Positions 51,968-63,839 of a stretch of 64,000 nucleotides of DNA are shown here, one piece after another. Position numbers and translations under genes: made by a program. Location: the NCBI GenBank assembly GCA_035499295.1, contig DATJZG010000178.1, forward strand, positions 3,147-67,146, read 5' to 3'. The DNA is from DATJZG01 sp035499295 (GTDB taxonomy: Bacteria; Myxococcota; Myxococcia; Myxococcales; Anaeromyxobacteraceae). The notes beneath the pieces are model-generated. The model had not been told where the DNA came from. It made no database searches and saw only the letters and a list, made by a program, of their open reading frames with translations. Every line of letters begins with the position of its first letter. Position 1 is the first letter of the stretch.

Positions 51968-53905
51968 ATGCACTGCGCTACTCGCAGATTCGGGATTGCG
52001 CCTGGCGCGGCGATCCTGTTGGTTTTCTTGCTTGCTCCAGATGCCGCATCGGCCTGGATCTACCCCGAGCATCGTGACATCGCGGCCGCGGCCATCGCCC
52101 GGCTGTCGCCCACGGACCGGGCGACGCTCGAGACTCTTTGGAAGGCCGCGCGTCTGAAGCTGCCGCGGAAGGTCTGCGAGAGTCTTTCAGCGGGCGACCA
52201 GGGATTGAGGCCCGCGTGCATCGACTTCGCCGCCTTCCCGGCGATCGCCGGGGATCACTCCTGCAGCCCGAACCAGGTTGTCGACTCGGTCCTCACGAGC
52301 GACTGGATCCTCGATGTCGCCCGGGTTAGCGCAGAAACCAAGGAAGCCCTTGCTGAAGCTGCTTCGCGGCAGGAAAGGCTTCAGGCCGCAGCGACCAACA
52401 ACCTCAAGCTCCAGGTGGCTGACCCCGAGTACGCTACCCGGGCCGGGGCGAACAACGCCCACTTTCTCCTTCCACGTGAGGGAGAGGATCTCGCGGCATA
52501 CGTCGCCTCGTGCGTGAACGAAGGGGCACCACTCAACGCCCTCGGCCTCTACGGCCAGTACCACATCGCTGCCCTTGGCTTGGCGCAGATGCTCGCATCC
52601 GGCGAGACCACCGCCGAACAGCGCGCCCAGGTCGCTCGCGACGTGCTCGCACTCGAGGGCTACTCGCTCCACTGGCTCGAGGACATCTACTCGGCGGGCC
52701 ACGACGTGGGGACCTGGGGCGCGGCCGCTTGGCGGAAGGGCACGCACGACTACTACAACGAGTTCGGGCTCGACTCCGTCGACTGGGCCGGCAGGGCGGT
52801 GGAGGCGTTTGGCGATGCCAACATGACGCCGGCCGACCTGGAACGGGCGTCGCTCGCGGTCGCCGACAGCTTGCGGCAGTTGGCGGGCGCCCTGCGCCCC
52901 GGCGACCGGTTGGGACAACTGGCAAGGCCGTCGGGACAAGCGGCCGCGACCTCGCTGGCTTTCGACTCTTGCAACGAGGAGACGCAGCCCAAACCCACTT
53001 GGCCCAGCACGATAGGGCCGTACTTTGTCGACCCCCTGCAACGGATGCCGAGGCCGGCCAAGGGGCCGAATCATGTGCACCTGCCTCGGTTCCGCGACGA
53101 GCTCGGGCCGTTCGTGGGTGTCTACGGCGCGCTGGCCGGAGGCGTCCAATGGGGCTCGGTCGCGGGGACTTCCGGCACGGGAAGCGTGGGCGCCGGATTG
53201 CGGCTCGGATTCGGTGCAGAGGGGCTCACCGGGTCCATCGGGACCGGCATCGCCTTCATCGAAGCGGGTTTCGAAGCCGAGACGTCGCAGGGAAATGAGT
53301 GCGGAAACGCGCCGGGGTGCGCGACCGTTGGCACCGCCGCCCTGTTTCCCCGCGCCCCGGCTCGAACCGGTCTGAGCCTTGGGCTTCGTCTCCCGTTCTG
53401 GGTGATCCCGGGAGACATGGTCATTCTTGGGCCGGTCCTCGCGCTGACTTCACCCGCGGCGCTCAGCAAGGTCGGCGTCGAGGCAGCGAGCGGCGGCCTC
53501 ATTCCTTACGAGCGGAGCTTCAACACAGGCGCCGGAGTCTTCCAGGTGATCGTGGGACGCGAGGCTAGGGTCATCCTGTTCGGCTTCTTGACAGAGCTCG
53601 TGGGCACCGTGCCCGCTGGTACCTTGCCCGATGGCACCCCGCAGTGGGCGGTCGTCCAGTTCAAGTCCGTCCAGCTCGAGTTCCCGGTCCTAGAGTGGAC
53701 CCCGTTCCGGACGTTCGCCACCCAGCTTACGTTTGCCGGCCAGATCCAGCTCGGATTTTCCGTGGGTCTCCCGGCGTCCACGCAGGTGCTGTACCCACCC
53801 GGCCTGCCCTTCTCGAGCGGTCCGGCGTGGTCGGTGTGGCTGAGAGGCGTGTTCGATGGACGATACTTCCTTGGCTCGCGCGAGGATCTTCGGCCGCCGC
53901 GCTGA
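51968..53905 (+). CDS. Exported zinc phospholipase C / P1-nuclease-like domain fused to barrel-like C-terminus
   Basis: A 645-residue exported protein. The signal peptide ends in AASA, leaving Trp30 as the mature N-terminus, and His35 follows in WIYPEH. In P1 nuclease and zinc phospholipase C the mature N-terminal Trp binds zinc, and the W-x4-H spacing equals that of P1 nuclease. The HxxxDxxxxxH metal motif is seen at His235, Asp239 and His245 (HWLEDIYSAGHD). These support a trinuclear zinc phosphoesterase. Residues about 375-645 are Gly/aromatic-rich alternating strands (VGVYGALAGGVQWGS, GAGLRLGFGAEG) ending in SVWLRGVFDGRYFLG, like an outer-membrane barrel. Cotranscribed with the GLG1-repeat gene downstream. 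Confidence 0.7.
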   Translation: MHCATRRFGIAPGAAILLVFLLAPDAASAWIYPEHRDIAAAAIARLSPTDRATLETLWKAARLKLPRKVCESLSAGDQGLRPACIDFAAFPAIAGDHSCSPNQVVDSVLTSDWILDVARVSAETKEALAEAASRQERLQAAATNNLKLQVADPEYATRAGANNAHFLLPREGEDLAAYVASCVNEGAPLNALGLYGQYHIAALGLAQMLASGETTAEQRAQVARDVLALEGYSLHWLEDIYSAGHDVGTWGAAAWRKGTHDYYNEFGLDSVDWAGRAVEAFGDANMTPADLERASLAVADSLRQLAGALRPGDRLGQLARPSGQAAATSLAFDSCNEETQPKPTWPSTIGPYFVDPLQRMPRPAKGPNHVHLPRFRDELGPFVGVYGALAGGVQWGSVAGTSGTGSVGAGLRLGFGAEGLTGSIGTGIAFIEAGFEAETSQGNECGNAPGCATVGTAALFPRAPARTGLSLGLRLPFWVIPGDMVILGPVLALTSPAALSKVGVEAASGGLIPYERSFNTGAGVFQVIVGREARVILFGFLTELVGTVPAGTLPDGTPQWAVVQFKSVQLEFPVLEWTPFRTFATQLTFAGQIQLGFSVGLPASTQVLYPPGLPFSSGPAWSVWLRGVFDGRYFLGSREDLRPPR

Positions 53906-54030
53906 TGAACCATCCCGAGAAGGGCGCCCGCAAAGGGGATCAAGCATCGGAAGGCGCCCTCCAGCGACCGCTCGCATGGGGCCAGGTCGCGCAGACAGCG
54001 CGATAGGACGTGCGTTCAGAAAGGGGCTCC

Positions 54031-55383
54031 ATGAAGTCACTTCCCCCCGCGATCGGCGTAGCGCTCGTCTGTGCTGCCCTCCCGGCGGCCGTTCGAGGTG
54101 GAGCCTCGCTAGGTCCTTCCGATATCGAGCCGCTTGCTCCGCGGGTGGTAGACGTCTGCGGCGATGACGTGAAGCGGCTCTGTCCTGAGATCAAGCCCGG
54201 GTCCGGGCGCGTTTCCAGGTGTCTCCGGGAGCATGAATCCGAGTTGGGCGAGCCGTGTCGCGAAAAGCTCCAAGAGGACATCGCCAAGGCACGACGGTTC
54301 ATCAGAGATTTTGGCCAGGCTTGCCGCACCGACGTAGACCGTTACTGTCCCACGGTTGAGCCGGGGGGCGGGAGGGTGTTGGGGTGCCTGAGCCAGCACC
54401 TCTTGGACCTCTCGAGCCCTTGTCAGGCAGAGATCGGTCGGATTGGTGACGCGCGAGACCGTATCGCAGCGGTCCGAAAGGCGTGCGCCGTCGACGTGGA
54501 AAGGATCTGTTCCAGAGTACCTGCTCAGGCAGGGCCGCTGCTGGACTGTCTAGAGACCAGCGAGACGCTGCTCTCCCCAGAATGCCGCGCAAGCGACTTC
54601 CGCGCGGCGGCCCAGGCGGCAGTGGTCGTCGACCAACTAGAGGAAATGACCCGCCAGGAGAACGTCCGAGAAGTCTTGGAAATCCTGCAGGGCTTAGACT
54701 CGGTGGCCTTCTCGCGGAGCCAGATTCTTCTCCAATTCGACAGCTATCAGTCCCTGCTAGCCCAGGCGAATGGAGGGCGTCTCCTCTTCAACCCCCAGTT
54801 CGTATTCGGGAATGGAAGCGAGTTTGCTCTGCAAGTGAAGGTACCCGTGACGGCCCTCTACCCTTACGCGCCTGGGGCACCGACCCAGTACGGATTGGGT
54901 GCAGTGACCACGGCCTTCGCCTGGAACTTCGATGGCACGGGCAGCGTGCGGCAATACCTGTCGCTCGGCCTTCAGTGGCAAACTGCCTCCTCTCCGCCGG
55001 TTGGCGGTCCTTGGGCACTCGTGCCGGCGTACGCTGTAGGCACCGCGCTCGCTCGGTGGCTCTCGTTTACCACGCAAGTGGTGTGGATCCGGTCCTTCGG
55101 CTCCACGAGCGGCTATCCAAAGCTCAGCGTGCTCTACGTGGAGCCCATCTTCGCCGCGAACCTACCCGGTCGCGCGTACGTTGCGCTGGATACTCGGCTC
55201 GGATGGGACTTCGTCAGCGGAACCTTCGTTCCGCTCATGAAGGGCTTGATGGGCCTGTTCACCGATCGGCAGAAGTCGCTGTCCGTTTCGGCTTGGTATC
55301 AAGCTACGCTCTCGGGGCCGGCCGCTTCCGAGTTCTACAAGTACGAGATCGGTATGGGGCTAGCCTACTTTTTCGACTGGTGA
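54031..55383 (+). CDS. Exported protein with three GLG1-type Cys repeats and barrel-like C-terminus
   Basis: A 450-residue exported protein. After a signal peptide ending near residue 24, three repeats occupy about residues 40-200, each of the form C-x2-DV-x-R-x-C ... CL ... C (VCGDDVKRLCPEI, ACRTDVDRYCPTV, ACAVDVERICSRV). This is the Cys-rich GLG1 repeat first known from eukaryotic Golgi apparatus protein 1. A linker helix (200-235) leads to about 215 residues of alternating strands with many aromatic residues, ending GMGLAYFFDW, a typical outer-membrane barrel end with terminal Trp. It follows the phospholipase/nuclease-like gene by 125 bases and shares its C-terminal style. Confidence 0.7.
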   Translation: MKSLPPAIGVALVCAALPAAVRGGASLGPSDIEPLAPRVVDVCGDDVKRLCPEIKPGSGRVSRCLREHESELGEPCREKLQEDIAKARRFIRDFGQACRTDVDRYCPTVEPGGGRVLGCLSQHLLDLSSPCQAEIGRIGDARDRIAAVRKACAVDVERICSRVPAQAGPLLDCLETSETLLSPECRASDFRAAAQAAVVVDQLEEMTRQENVREVLEILQGLDSVAFSRSQILLQFDSYQSLLAQANGGRLLFNPQFVFGNGSEFALQVKVPVTALYPYAPGAPTQYGLGAVTTAFAWNFDGTGSVRQYLSLGLQWQTASSPPVGGPWALVPAYAVGTALARWLSFTTQVVWIRSFGSTSGYPKLSVLYVEPIFAANLPGRAYVALDTRLGWDFVSGTFVPLMKGLMGLFTDRQKSLSVSAWYQATLSGPAASEFYKYEIGMGLAYFFDW

Positions 55384-55551
55384 AGGGCCCGACGCCCGTC
55401 GCCACGACTGCGGACAGGAGAATCAGGACGGGCCCGTAGCCTTGAGCGGACTCAAGTTGCCGGCGACAAGACCGCCTGCTTCGGCCTCGCTCGCAAAACA
55501 CTGGGCGCAGCGACCATCCTGCGCACCGGTCCGCGGTCTTGGTTGTCACTC

Positions 55552-58359
<2,808 letters not shown>

Positions 58360-58560
58360 TGATGCCTCCGAAGCGTGAACCGGGACTGGTCTCGACCACT
58401 AGCACTTCTTATAGGAGCTGAAACGAGACACTACGGACCGCCTCCATCGACACGCGCTTGTCACCAGTCGGCAGGGGGCGGCAGGCGGTGACCTGCTGCG
58501 TGCGGGCTGGCAGGAGTGGGGTGGGAGCGGCCTCGACAGATTGGGCTAGCACTAGGAGCG

Positions 58561-58600
58561 TGTCGGCGTAAAGGTCCGGCCCCATTTTTACTTTGGGACC
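58561..58600. mobile_element. Possible insertion sequence end (IS21-like)
   Basis: A sequence starting TGTCGGCGTAAAGG and continuing through a CCCCATTTTTACTTTGGGACC-like block resembles, from memory, the terminal region of IS21-family elements. No istA or istB reading frame follows, so if this is an IS end it is a solo remnant. The identification is weak. Confidence 0.3.
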
Positions 58601-59553
58601 CCGGCGTGACCTTTTCCGGGGGGCATGAAGACCGAACGCTCCGCGAATGGCTTGCCAAGTACGGCGCCGGTCGGTGGCCCCCGGCCGAGTTGCGGGCGGC
58701 CATCGTCGCGTCTATCGAGCAGCTTCAGAACGTGCTGGCCGTTCTCGATGCCGAAGCGGCGGCCGATTTGGCGGCGCCACCCGAGGGCGGCCCTCCTGTG
58801 ATGGAGCACCATGCCGAGCCGCATGCCGGTCCGGCGCCGCTCGGATGCCGCGCTCACTTCGTGCCGGTTGCGCACCGGCTAGTCGTACCTGCCATGCTCC
58901 GCCACGGGGCTCAGCTCCGCTCGGTGGCGGGACCGCCAGGTGTTGGCACGAGAGCCTGACTTCGACGGCGTGGCTATAGCCAAAAATGAAGGCGAGCGGG
59001 GCTTCGTGGCGCAGGTGCAGGGGAAGCAGTAAGGGTGATGCATGACTACCTCCCTTGCCGTCCTCGACATCGCGGCAAGAGGGACGGACTCTGCTGTATT
59101 TCCCGAACAGCCGGTCCATTCTCTGTCGGTCGAGAACCTGACGGCCCTGCCGCTACTTGTCCGCGTTATTTCTGCCCCCGGGTCTCATGCGCTTCTGGTT
59201 GTCATCGAGGCTGGGCCCGTGCCGCTCTTCCAGACGCCACCACGGGCGGCGGCTCCTCAGAACTGAACCGTGCAGCCCGCGAAGGCCCTGGTGTTCGTGA
59301 AGGATCTTCGGTTGCAAACCGGTGGCGCTGCCCTCTCACGGACGTGGCGTCCCGGTACACCGACAACCGAGCGGACAACCTTGATATCTACCTGCCTCGC
59401 TTGCTCGCCAAATACAGCAAGCAGGTCTTCGGAACGCCTTCCGCGACCGGGGTGCTCGTCCTTTTCTGGCAATGGTTCCGCTGAAGTAGCTGCCGACCCG
59501 GCTATCGGGTAAGCCTCTGGGCTGAGTTGTTGCTCTACCTCTGCGCTGCTGTG
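58601..59553. other. Gene-poor stretch, possible degraded mobile DNA
   Basis: Nearly 1 kb without a convincing gene. A frame from about 58520 to 58959 and another at 59042-59266 are open, but neither shows recognisable domains. Base composition is slightly less GC-rich than in the left half. A small hairpin CGGTT-GCA-AACCG lies near 59313. Confidence 0.4.
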
Positions 59554-59856
59554 TCAGGTCGCAAGCACCTTCAAGAGGGCCGACGAGTTGACGTACGTGT
59601 TCCCTTCCTCGGCCTTCACCGCGACGTAGAAATCGCACGCCGCGCAGTTGGTCATCTTCGAGGCGAAGCTGCCCTGGACCTTGCCGCCGCACAGGCTCCC
59701 ACTGATGACCCAACAGGCTCTCCCGCCGTTATGTCCGTGGTTGAGCCCGTTGGAACGAGTCGAAGTAGTGACGGGACAGACTCCAAGTTCTGCCACCTTC
59801 GGGCCGCCGGGCTGACGGCCGCACTTCTTGTGCTCCCAGCAGTTCGTCGAACTCAT
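59554..59856 (-). CDS. Two-CW domain protein
   Basis: A 100-residue cysteine-rich protein. It contains the repeated Cys-Trp motif that names the family: NCWEHKKCGRQPGGPKVAELGVCP at the start and GRACWVISGSLCGGKVQG in the middle, then NCAACDFY near residue 75. The seven or more cysteines probably bind metal. Family members often stand near, or as domains of, sensory proteins, but none is adjacent here. I chose ATG 59856, which has GAAGG upstream; a GTG two codons earlier is also possible. The gene appears intact although it lies among remnants. Confidence 0.65.
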   Translation of the reverse strand: MSSTNCWEHKKCGRQPGGPKVAELGVCPVTTSTRSNGLNHGHNGGRACWVISGSLCGGKVQGSFASKMTNCAACDFYVAVKAEEGNTYVNSSALLKVLAT

Positions 59857-60064
59857 AGACACCATCCTTCGGTGACCAGCCCGCAGGCGCCTCCCGCGGC
59901 AGATATTGAGCGGATGCAAAGGATGCGCCGGGGAAGCGGCGGCGCGGTAGACGGCCAACCCCGCGGCTCTCAAAGATTTCTTGGCTTGTTCGTGGTTGGG
60001 GCGGACCGAGGCAACGAAGACCCTGGGCAACTTGTGCGCCGTCGCGCTGGGCGCGGAGGATACA

Positions 60065-60440
60065 TCCTCCGTCCCTCATCCGACCTTGGCGAGGGTGCTG
60101 GCGGCCTGGAAGCTGACCGGTTGGCGGAAGCGGATGAGCGGGTCGCCCCGGGCCGATGACCTCATCATCCCGACCATAAACGGTACGCACAAGGACGTTC
60201 GAAAGGCGCCGGAGGACTTCCGCGAAGACCTGGAGCGGCTCGGTCTTAAGAAGCGGCGGACAGTCGGCGCACTTTCATCTCGCTCGGCCTGGACGGCGGC
60301 GCGTCGAAGGACATCCATCAGAGCATCACTCACCGGCCGGCCGATGCCTTCGGACCTGTACCGGACCCCGGCTTGGGAGGCTCGCTGCGACGCCGTGCTG
60401 AAACTCAGGGTCTCGCTGCGCGCGGGCAGGGTGATTCCAC
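60065..60440 (+). pseudogene. Tyrosine recombinase (integrase) C-terminal remnant, frameshifted
   Basis: The C-terminal catalytic region of a phage-type integrase is readable in two frames. Frame one gives VPHPTLARVLAAWKLTGW and EDLERLGLKKRR; frame two gives SRRTFISLGLDGGASKDI (catalytic Arg) and SITHRPADAF; frame one then resumes with DLYRTPAWEA (catalytic Tyr) and VLKLRVSL. Two single-base shifts near 60255 and 60350 explain the breaks. The N-terminal arm and core-binding domains are missing. It marks an old integration event near here. Confidence 0.7.
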
Positions 60441-60801
60441 TCCACCCGGAAGTGGCCGTGAACGGCGGAGGCGGCGTGGAGGCGGAACCAGCGGTGGTCG
60501 AGACCGAAAAAGAAAAGGCCCGAAGGACGGTACCTTCGAGCCCTTGAGAATGGCGGGGTGTTACGGGACTCGAAAGCGCTGGGACGTAGAGTGATAATCC
60601 GCCGACGGGGTACGCCCCTCTTCAGGAACGCCCTGCGGCCCAGCGGTTTTCGGGTCCCGTCCTTCTCCTCGGCAGGCGACGCCAGTCCACGCGAATCGGC
60701 ACCTATGGAGAACGGGAGGCGGCTCGGGCCGGTCGGGTCTTGGCCCCGTCCTGCCTTGAAGCGCGGCCGGTTCCTCCAAGCACGCAGTCTGAAGCAGCCG
60801 C
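60441..60801. other. Intergenic stretch between integrase remnant and fic gene
   Basis: About 360 bases. I looked for a tRNA gene or attachment site next to the integrase remnant and found none that folds properly. No gene is supported. Confidence 0.35.
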
Positions 60802-62040
60802 TCAGCGTCTTGAAGAGGTCTTCCGGCGAGGAGCGGGGCGCGGGGAAACGTCCTCGTCGGAGGGCGTTGCGAGCTCGCGTTCGACATCGTTGATGACGTC
60901 GAAGAGTTCCCGAGCCTCCCAGGCGCGGTTTCGCTTCGCGAGCGTGATTGGATGGAGAACGCCCTTGTCGGCGAGGAAGGCAATGGCCTCGTTCACGGCC
61001 TGCTTTGACCGACCAATGACCTTTAGGGCGGTCGCGACCGTGACGATCGGGTGCGCGGGGAGCTCGATGATGAGGGCCTCGGCGCTGGAGTGGCGGCGCG
61101 GGCGGCCAGCGCGGTCTCGCCACCGCTCCTGAAGATCGGCAAGCCTCTTCGCGAGTTCGCTGGCCTTCGCAGCGGCTCGCTCGATCGCTCTTGCGAAGAG
61201 CAGCATCCAAGCCTCGGGGCGCTCTTCCCGGAACGCGGTCAGGCCAGCGACGTAAGCCTTCGCGTCCGCCGCCAGCACGAGGCTCACGGGCGGCACGTAG
61301 CGGAGAGCGAGGCCACGCTGGCGCAGGACGACGTGTACGAGGGCGCGGCCGACGCGGCCGTTGCCATCGGCGAACGGGTGGATGGTCTCGAACTGGGCGT
61401 GGGCGATCGCGGCCTGGACGACGGGCGGCAGGTCCGTTCGATTCATGAACGCCACGAGGTCGTTCATGAGGTCCTTCACCCGCTCGGGCGGGGGCGGAAC
61501 GAAGTCGGCACGTCCCGGATTGTACGCGTTGCCGCCAATCCAGTTCTGCCGATGGCGGAGCTCGCCAGCGATCTGGGGCATGGTCGTTTCGAGCATCAGG
61601 AGGCGGTGGATCTCGAGGAGGTCGCGCAGCCGGAGCGGCCTCGCATCGGCCCCCAGGGCAACCGCGTGTTCCATGGCAGCGACGTTACCCAGCACGGACC
61701 GGGCGGTCTCATCGCGGGTATCGGCCTCTTCGGCCTCGGCCCGGGCAAGGCGGCGCTGGGACAGGACGAGCCCTTCGATCCGGGACGACGCCAAGGACTC
61801 GGCGCGGAGCAGCCGGCGGGCGAGAACCTCTAGGCTCGCCAGCCGTGGCGGGTCGCGATTCAACGCGTCGACCGCCCGCTCGGCGCGGGAGACCGCGGCC
61901 GCGACGCTCGACGGCAGCGCGAGCTGGGTGTCCGCGATCGGGTCTGGCACGAAGGCCCGGTAGCTGAACGCCCTGCGTTCGGACTTACCGCCAGGTGCCG
62001 AAGGGTCGGCAGGCCAGGAGCGAGTCTCATAGCGGGCCAT
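60802..62040 (-). CDS. Fic family AMP-transferase (adenylyltransferase), self-inhibited class
   Basis: A 412-residue Fic protein that transfers AMP from ATP to hydroxyl groups of target proteins. The catalytic motif HPFADGNGRVGR at 221-232 is complete. An N-terminal inhibition motif S-x3-E-G (Ser85 to Gly90, SSRIEG) marks it as class II, where a helix in the same chain blocks ATP. The segment around residue 150-175 (GELRHRQNWIGG) is the usual flap. The C-terminal 100 residues (VATALKVIGRSKQAVNEAI) form a winged-helix DNA-binding domain, which fits autoregulation through the inverted repeat upstream. GGAGG precedes ATG 62040. It lies inside a decayed mobile region and may be a toxin-like or regulatory enzyme. 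Confidence 0.87.
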   Translation of the reverse strand: MARYETRSWPADPSAPGGKSERRAFSYRAFVPDPIADTQLALPSSVAAAVSRAERAVDALNRDPPRLASLEVLARRLLRAESLASSRIEGLVLSQRRLARAEAEEADTRDETARSVLGNVAAMEHAVALGADARPLRLRDLLEIHRLLMLETTMPQIAGELRHRQNWIGGNAYNPGRADFVPPPPERVKDLMNDLVAFMNRTDLPPVVQAAIAHAQFETIHPFADGNGRVGRALVHVVLRQRGLALRYVPPVSLVLAADAKAYVAGLTAFREERPEAWMLLFARAIERAAAKASELAKRLADLQERWRDRAGRPRRHSSAEALIIELPAHPIVTVATALKVIGRSKQAVNEAIAFLADKGVLHPITLAKRNRAWEARELFDVINDVERELATPSDEDVSPRPAPRRKTSSRR

Positions 62041-62070
62041 CAGTAGGAACCTCCACCGACCAGTGCGAGT

Positions 62071-62121
62071 GGTCAATGTTTAATGCGAAACCTTGACCTG
62101 CACCCAGGCGTGGTCAAGGTT
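62071..62121 (-). promoter_or_regulatory. Candidate operator of the fic gene: inverted and direct repeats
   Basis: AACCTTGACC (62089-62098) and GGTCAAGGTT (62112-62121) are a perfect 10-base inverted repeat with a 13-base spacer. A third copy, GGTCAATGTT with one change, lies at 62071-62080. All lie 31-81 bases upstream of the fic start. The Fic protein's C-terminal winged helix could be the binder. Confidence 0.5.
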
Positions 62122-62301
62122 CCGCTAAGACTGCGCGGGACTCGGCCAGATTAACAACGGAGGGGAGTGCCGTTCGTTGAGTCCTGGTGGCGGTAGGACA
62201 CGGGAGCCGAACAGTACACTCGAGGGACCTGCGTCGTGGCACCACCTGTGGCATCACGAAACGCAGGAATGCGGGTTCCCCTGCGCTGGCAGATAGGGCG
62301 T

Positions 62302-62520
62302 TAGGATCCCTTCTCGCCCTCTGAAGAGCCTGGGGCTGGTCTTCGGACCGCCCCTGGCCTCATAGACCATGCCGAGATGATCATGCCCTTCGTGTTCGCC
62401 TGGGAAGCGTTCGAGGAGGGAGCGAGCGGAGCCTTCGGCCTTGTCGAGCTTTCCATCGCGGACGAGAGCGGCAACGCGGCCCAGTCCGGGACCCGATCGC
62501 ATCGGCCGCCAAGGTCCCAC
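62302..62520 (-). pseudogene. TPR protein remnant
   Basis: A short frame encodes VAALVRDGKLDKAEGSARSLL followed by GHDHLGMVYEARG, the helix pairs of a small TPR protein known as a stand-alone C-terminal repeat unit. Both ends degenerate into unrelated sequence and no proper start is seen, so it is a fragment. It directly follows the MgtC gene stop on the same strand. Confidence 0.5.
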
Positions 62521-62533
62521 CCATAAGATGCTC

Positions 62534-63772
62534 TCAGAAGTGAAACAGGAAGCGTTGGCCGGCGAGCACGGCGATTCCTAGGGCGACCTGCAGGGCGGTG
62601 GAGAAGGTCACCTTGAACAAGACTAGGCGCGTCACCCGCTTGAAGATCAGGGGCAGGTTGGTCACCAGGCTGGCCATGGAGGCAATGACGGTGGCCGTCC
62701 CGGCCAGGGCGGGGGTGATCTTCAAGTTGGCGCTGAGGTTCGCGGCAGCTGCGGTGGCGCTGGCACTGCTGACTATCCCGCTGATGCAACTGGCGGCCAT
62801 GAACCCCCCTGTCCCGAATAGACGTTCCGCCAGCGTACCGACAACCTGAATCGCGAGAAAAAGGATGCCGTAGTAAAGCACCCGACGTAGGGAGATCGGG
62901 GAGCTCAATTTGAGTTCCTGACTTGGTTCATCATTTCGCTTACCGGTCGGTACCAGCAGGGAGACGACCGCCATCGCCAGCAACGGGCCAATCGCCATGT
63001 AGAGAGCCTTGGGCGCGAACAGAGCCAGGAGAAAGATGTTGCGGATGAACATGGCCAGGGTTGCGAACAAGACCACCCCCACGATCCTCGTTCCATCGAC
63101 GATGTTCATGAGTTCGGCGATAGCGGCCCTGTTGTTAACTAGTCCGCCAAGAAAGGCCGTCCAGAGCAATCCCCGGTTTCCGTACAGGCGGAGTAGGACA
63201 TAGTTGACGAAGGCGATCCCGGCGATCACCACGACGGTTACCCACGCCTGGCGCAGGTTCACCAGCTGCCACCTGTCGATGAACCGATCGGGAAGGATCG
63301 GGTAAATCACGAACCCGATCAGGCCGAGCAGGACCGCGCTGCGCAGCTCAGCCAACGTTACCCCGCCGGCAAACCTCCTCAGCTCGACCTTCCACGCGAG
63401 CAGCAGGGTCATCAGAATCGCTCCCGCCACGGGGGTGAAACTGTGTCCAAGGCCGACCAGAGCGCCAAGAGCGAAGGTGACCAGCAGCGCGGCCGCTGTC
63501 GTAATTTCCAGGGAATGGTTGCTGGTCATGCTGTTTACGTTGAAGAGTGCAACCAGGACGATCACGCCAGCCAGAGCGACCATGCAGAAGGCGGGGGAGA
63601 TCATGACGGTCACGGCCGCCAGCATGGCCGTCAGGCCAAAGGTCCTGATGCCTGCATCCTTGCTGGCGGATTCGCGCTCGAAGCCGACCAGCATGCCGAT
63701 GGCCAGGGCGACCCCGAGCCTGAATGCCACCGAAGTCGGCGGGAACCGGGTAATCGCCTCGAAGTTCTCCAT
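62534..63772 (-). CDS. MgtC/SapB and DUF4010 domain membrane protein
   Basis: A 412-residue inner-membrane protein with about 12 hydrophobic segments. Residues 15-145 match the MgtC/SapB domain, with GMLVGFERES, IRTFGLTAMLAAV and ALGALVGLGHSFTPVAGAIL. Residues 190-410 match DUF4010 (GLVNNRAAIAELMNIV ... GISGIVSSASATAA-like). MgtC relatives are linked to low-magnesium survival; the DUF4010 fusions are widespread and uncharacterised. GGAGGTGGG precedes the ATG. Codon choice is less GC-biased than in the left half, consistent with acquisition along with the surrounding mobile remnants. Confidence 0.82.
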   Translation of the reverse strand: MENFEAITRFPPTSVAFRLGVALAIGMLVGFERESASKDAGIRTFGLTAMLAAVTVMISPAFCMVALAGVIVLVALFNVNSMTSNHSLEITTAAALLVTFALGALVGLGHSFTPVAGAILMTLLLAWKVELRRFAGGVTLAELRSAVLLGLIGFVIYPILPDRFIDRWQLVNLRQAWVTVVVIAGIAFVNYVLLRLYGNRGLLWTAFLGGLVNNRAAIAELMNIVDGTRIVGVVLFATLAMFIRNIFLLALFAPKALYMAIGPLLAMAVVSLLVPTGKRNDEPSQELKLSSPISLRRVLYYGILFLAIQVVGTLAERLFGTGGFMAASCISGIVSSASATAAAANLSANLKITPALAGTATVIASMASLVTNLPLIFKRVTRLVLFKVTFSTALQVALGIAVLAGQRFLFHF

Positions 63773-63839
63773 CCACCCACCTCCGTGGTGACCGCGGCTT
63801 GCCTGTTCAGTTACGGCCTTGGATCACGTCCGTCAAGCT

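Noticed and set aside
59042..59266. Short plus-strand frame with AAGGGTG before its ATG
   Set aside because: The 74-residue product shows no recognisable domain and lies in decayed DNA; too little support to call a gene.
59297..59345. Hairpin-rich segment that looked like a partial tRNA
   Set aside because: CGTGA/TCACG and CGGTT/AACCG pairs exist, but there is no proper anticodon arm or T-loop, so no tRNA call.
60545..60600. Possible attachment-site tRNA next to the integrase remnant
   Set aside because: A TTCGAGTCC-like loop is present on the minus strand but its flanks do not pair into a T-arm or acceptor stem.
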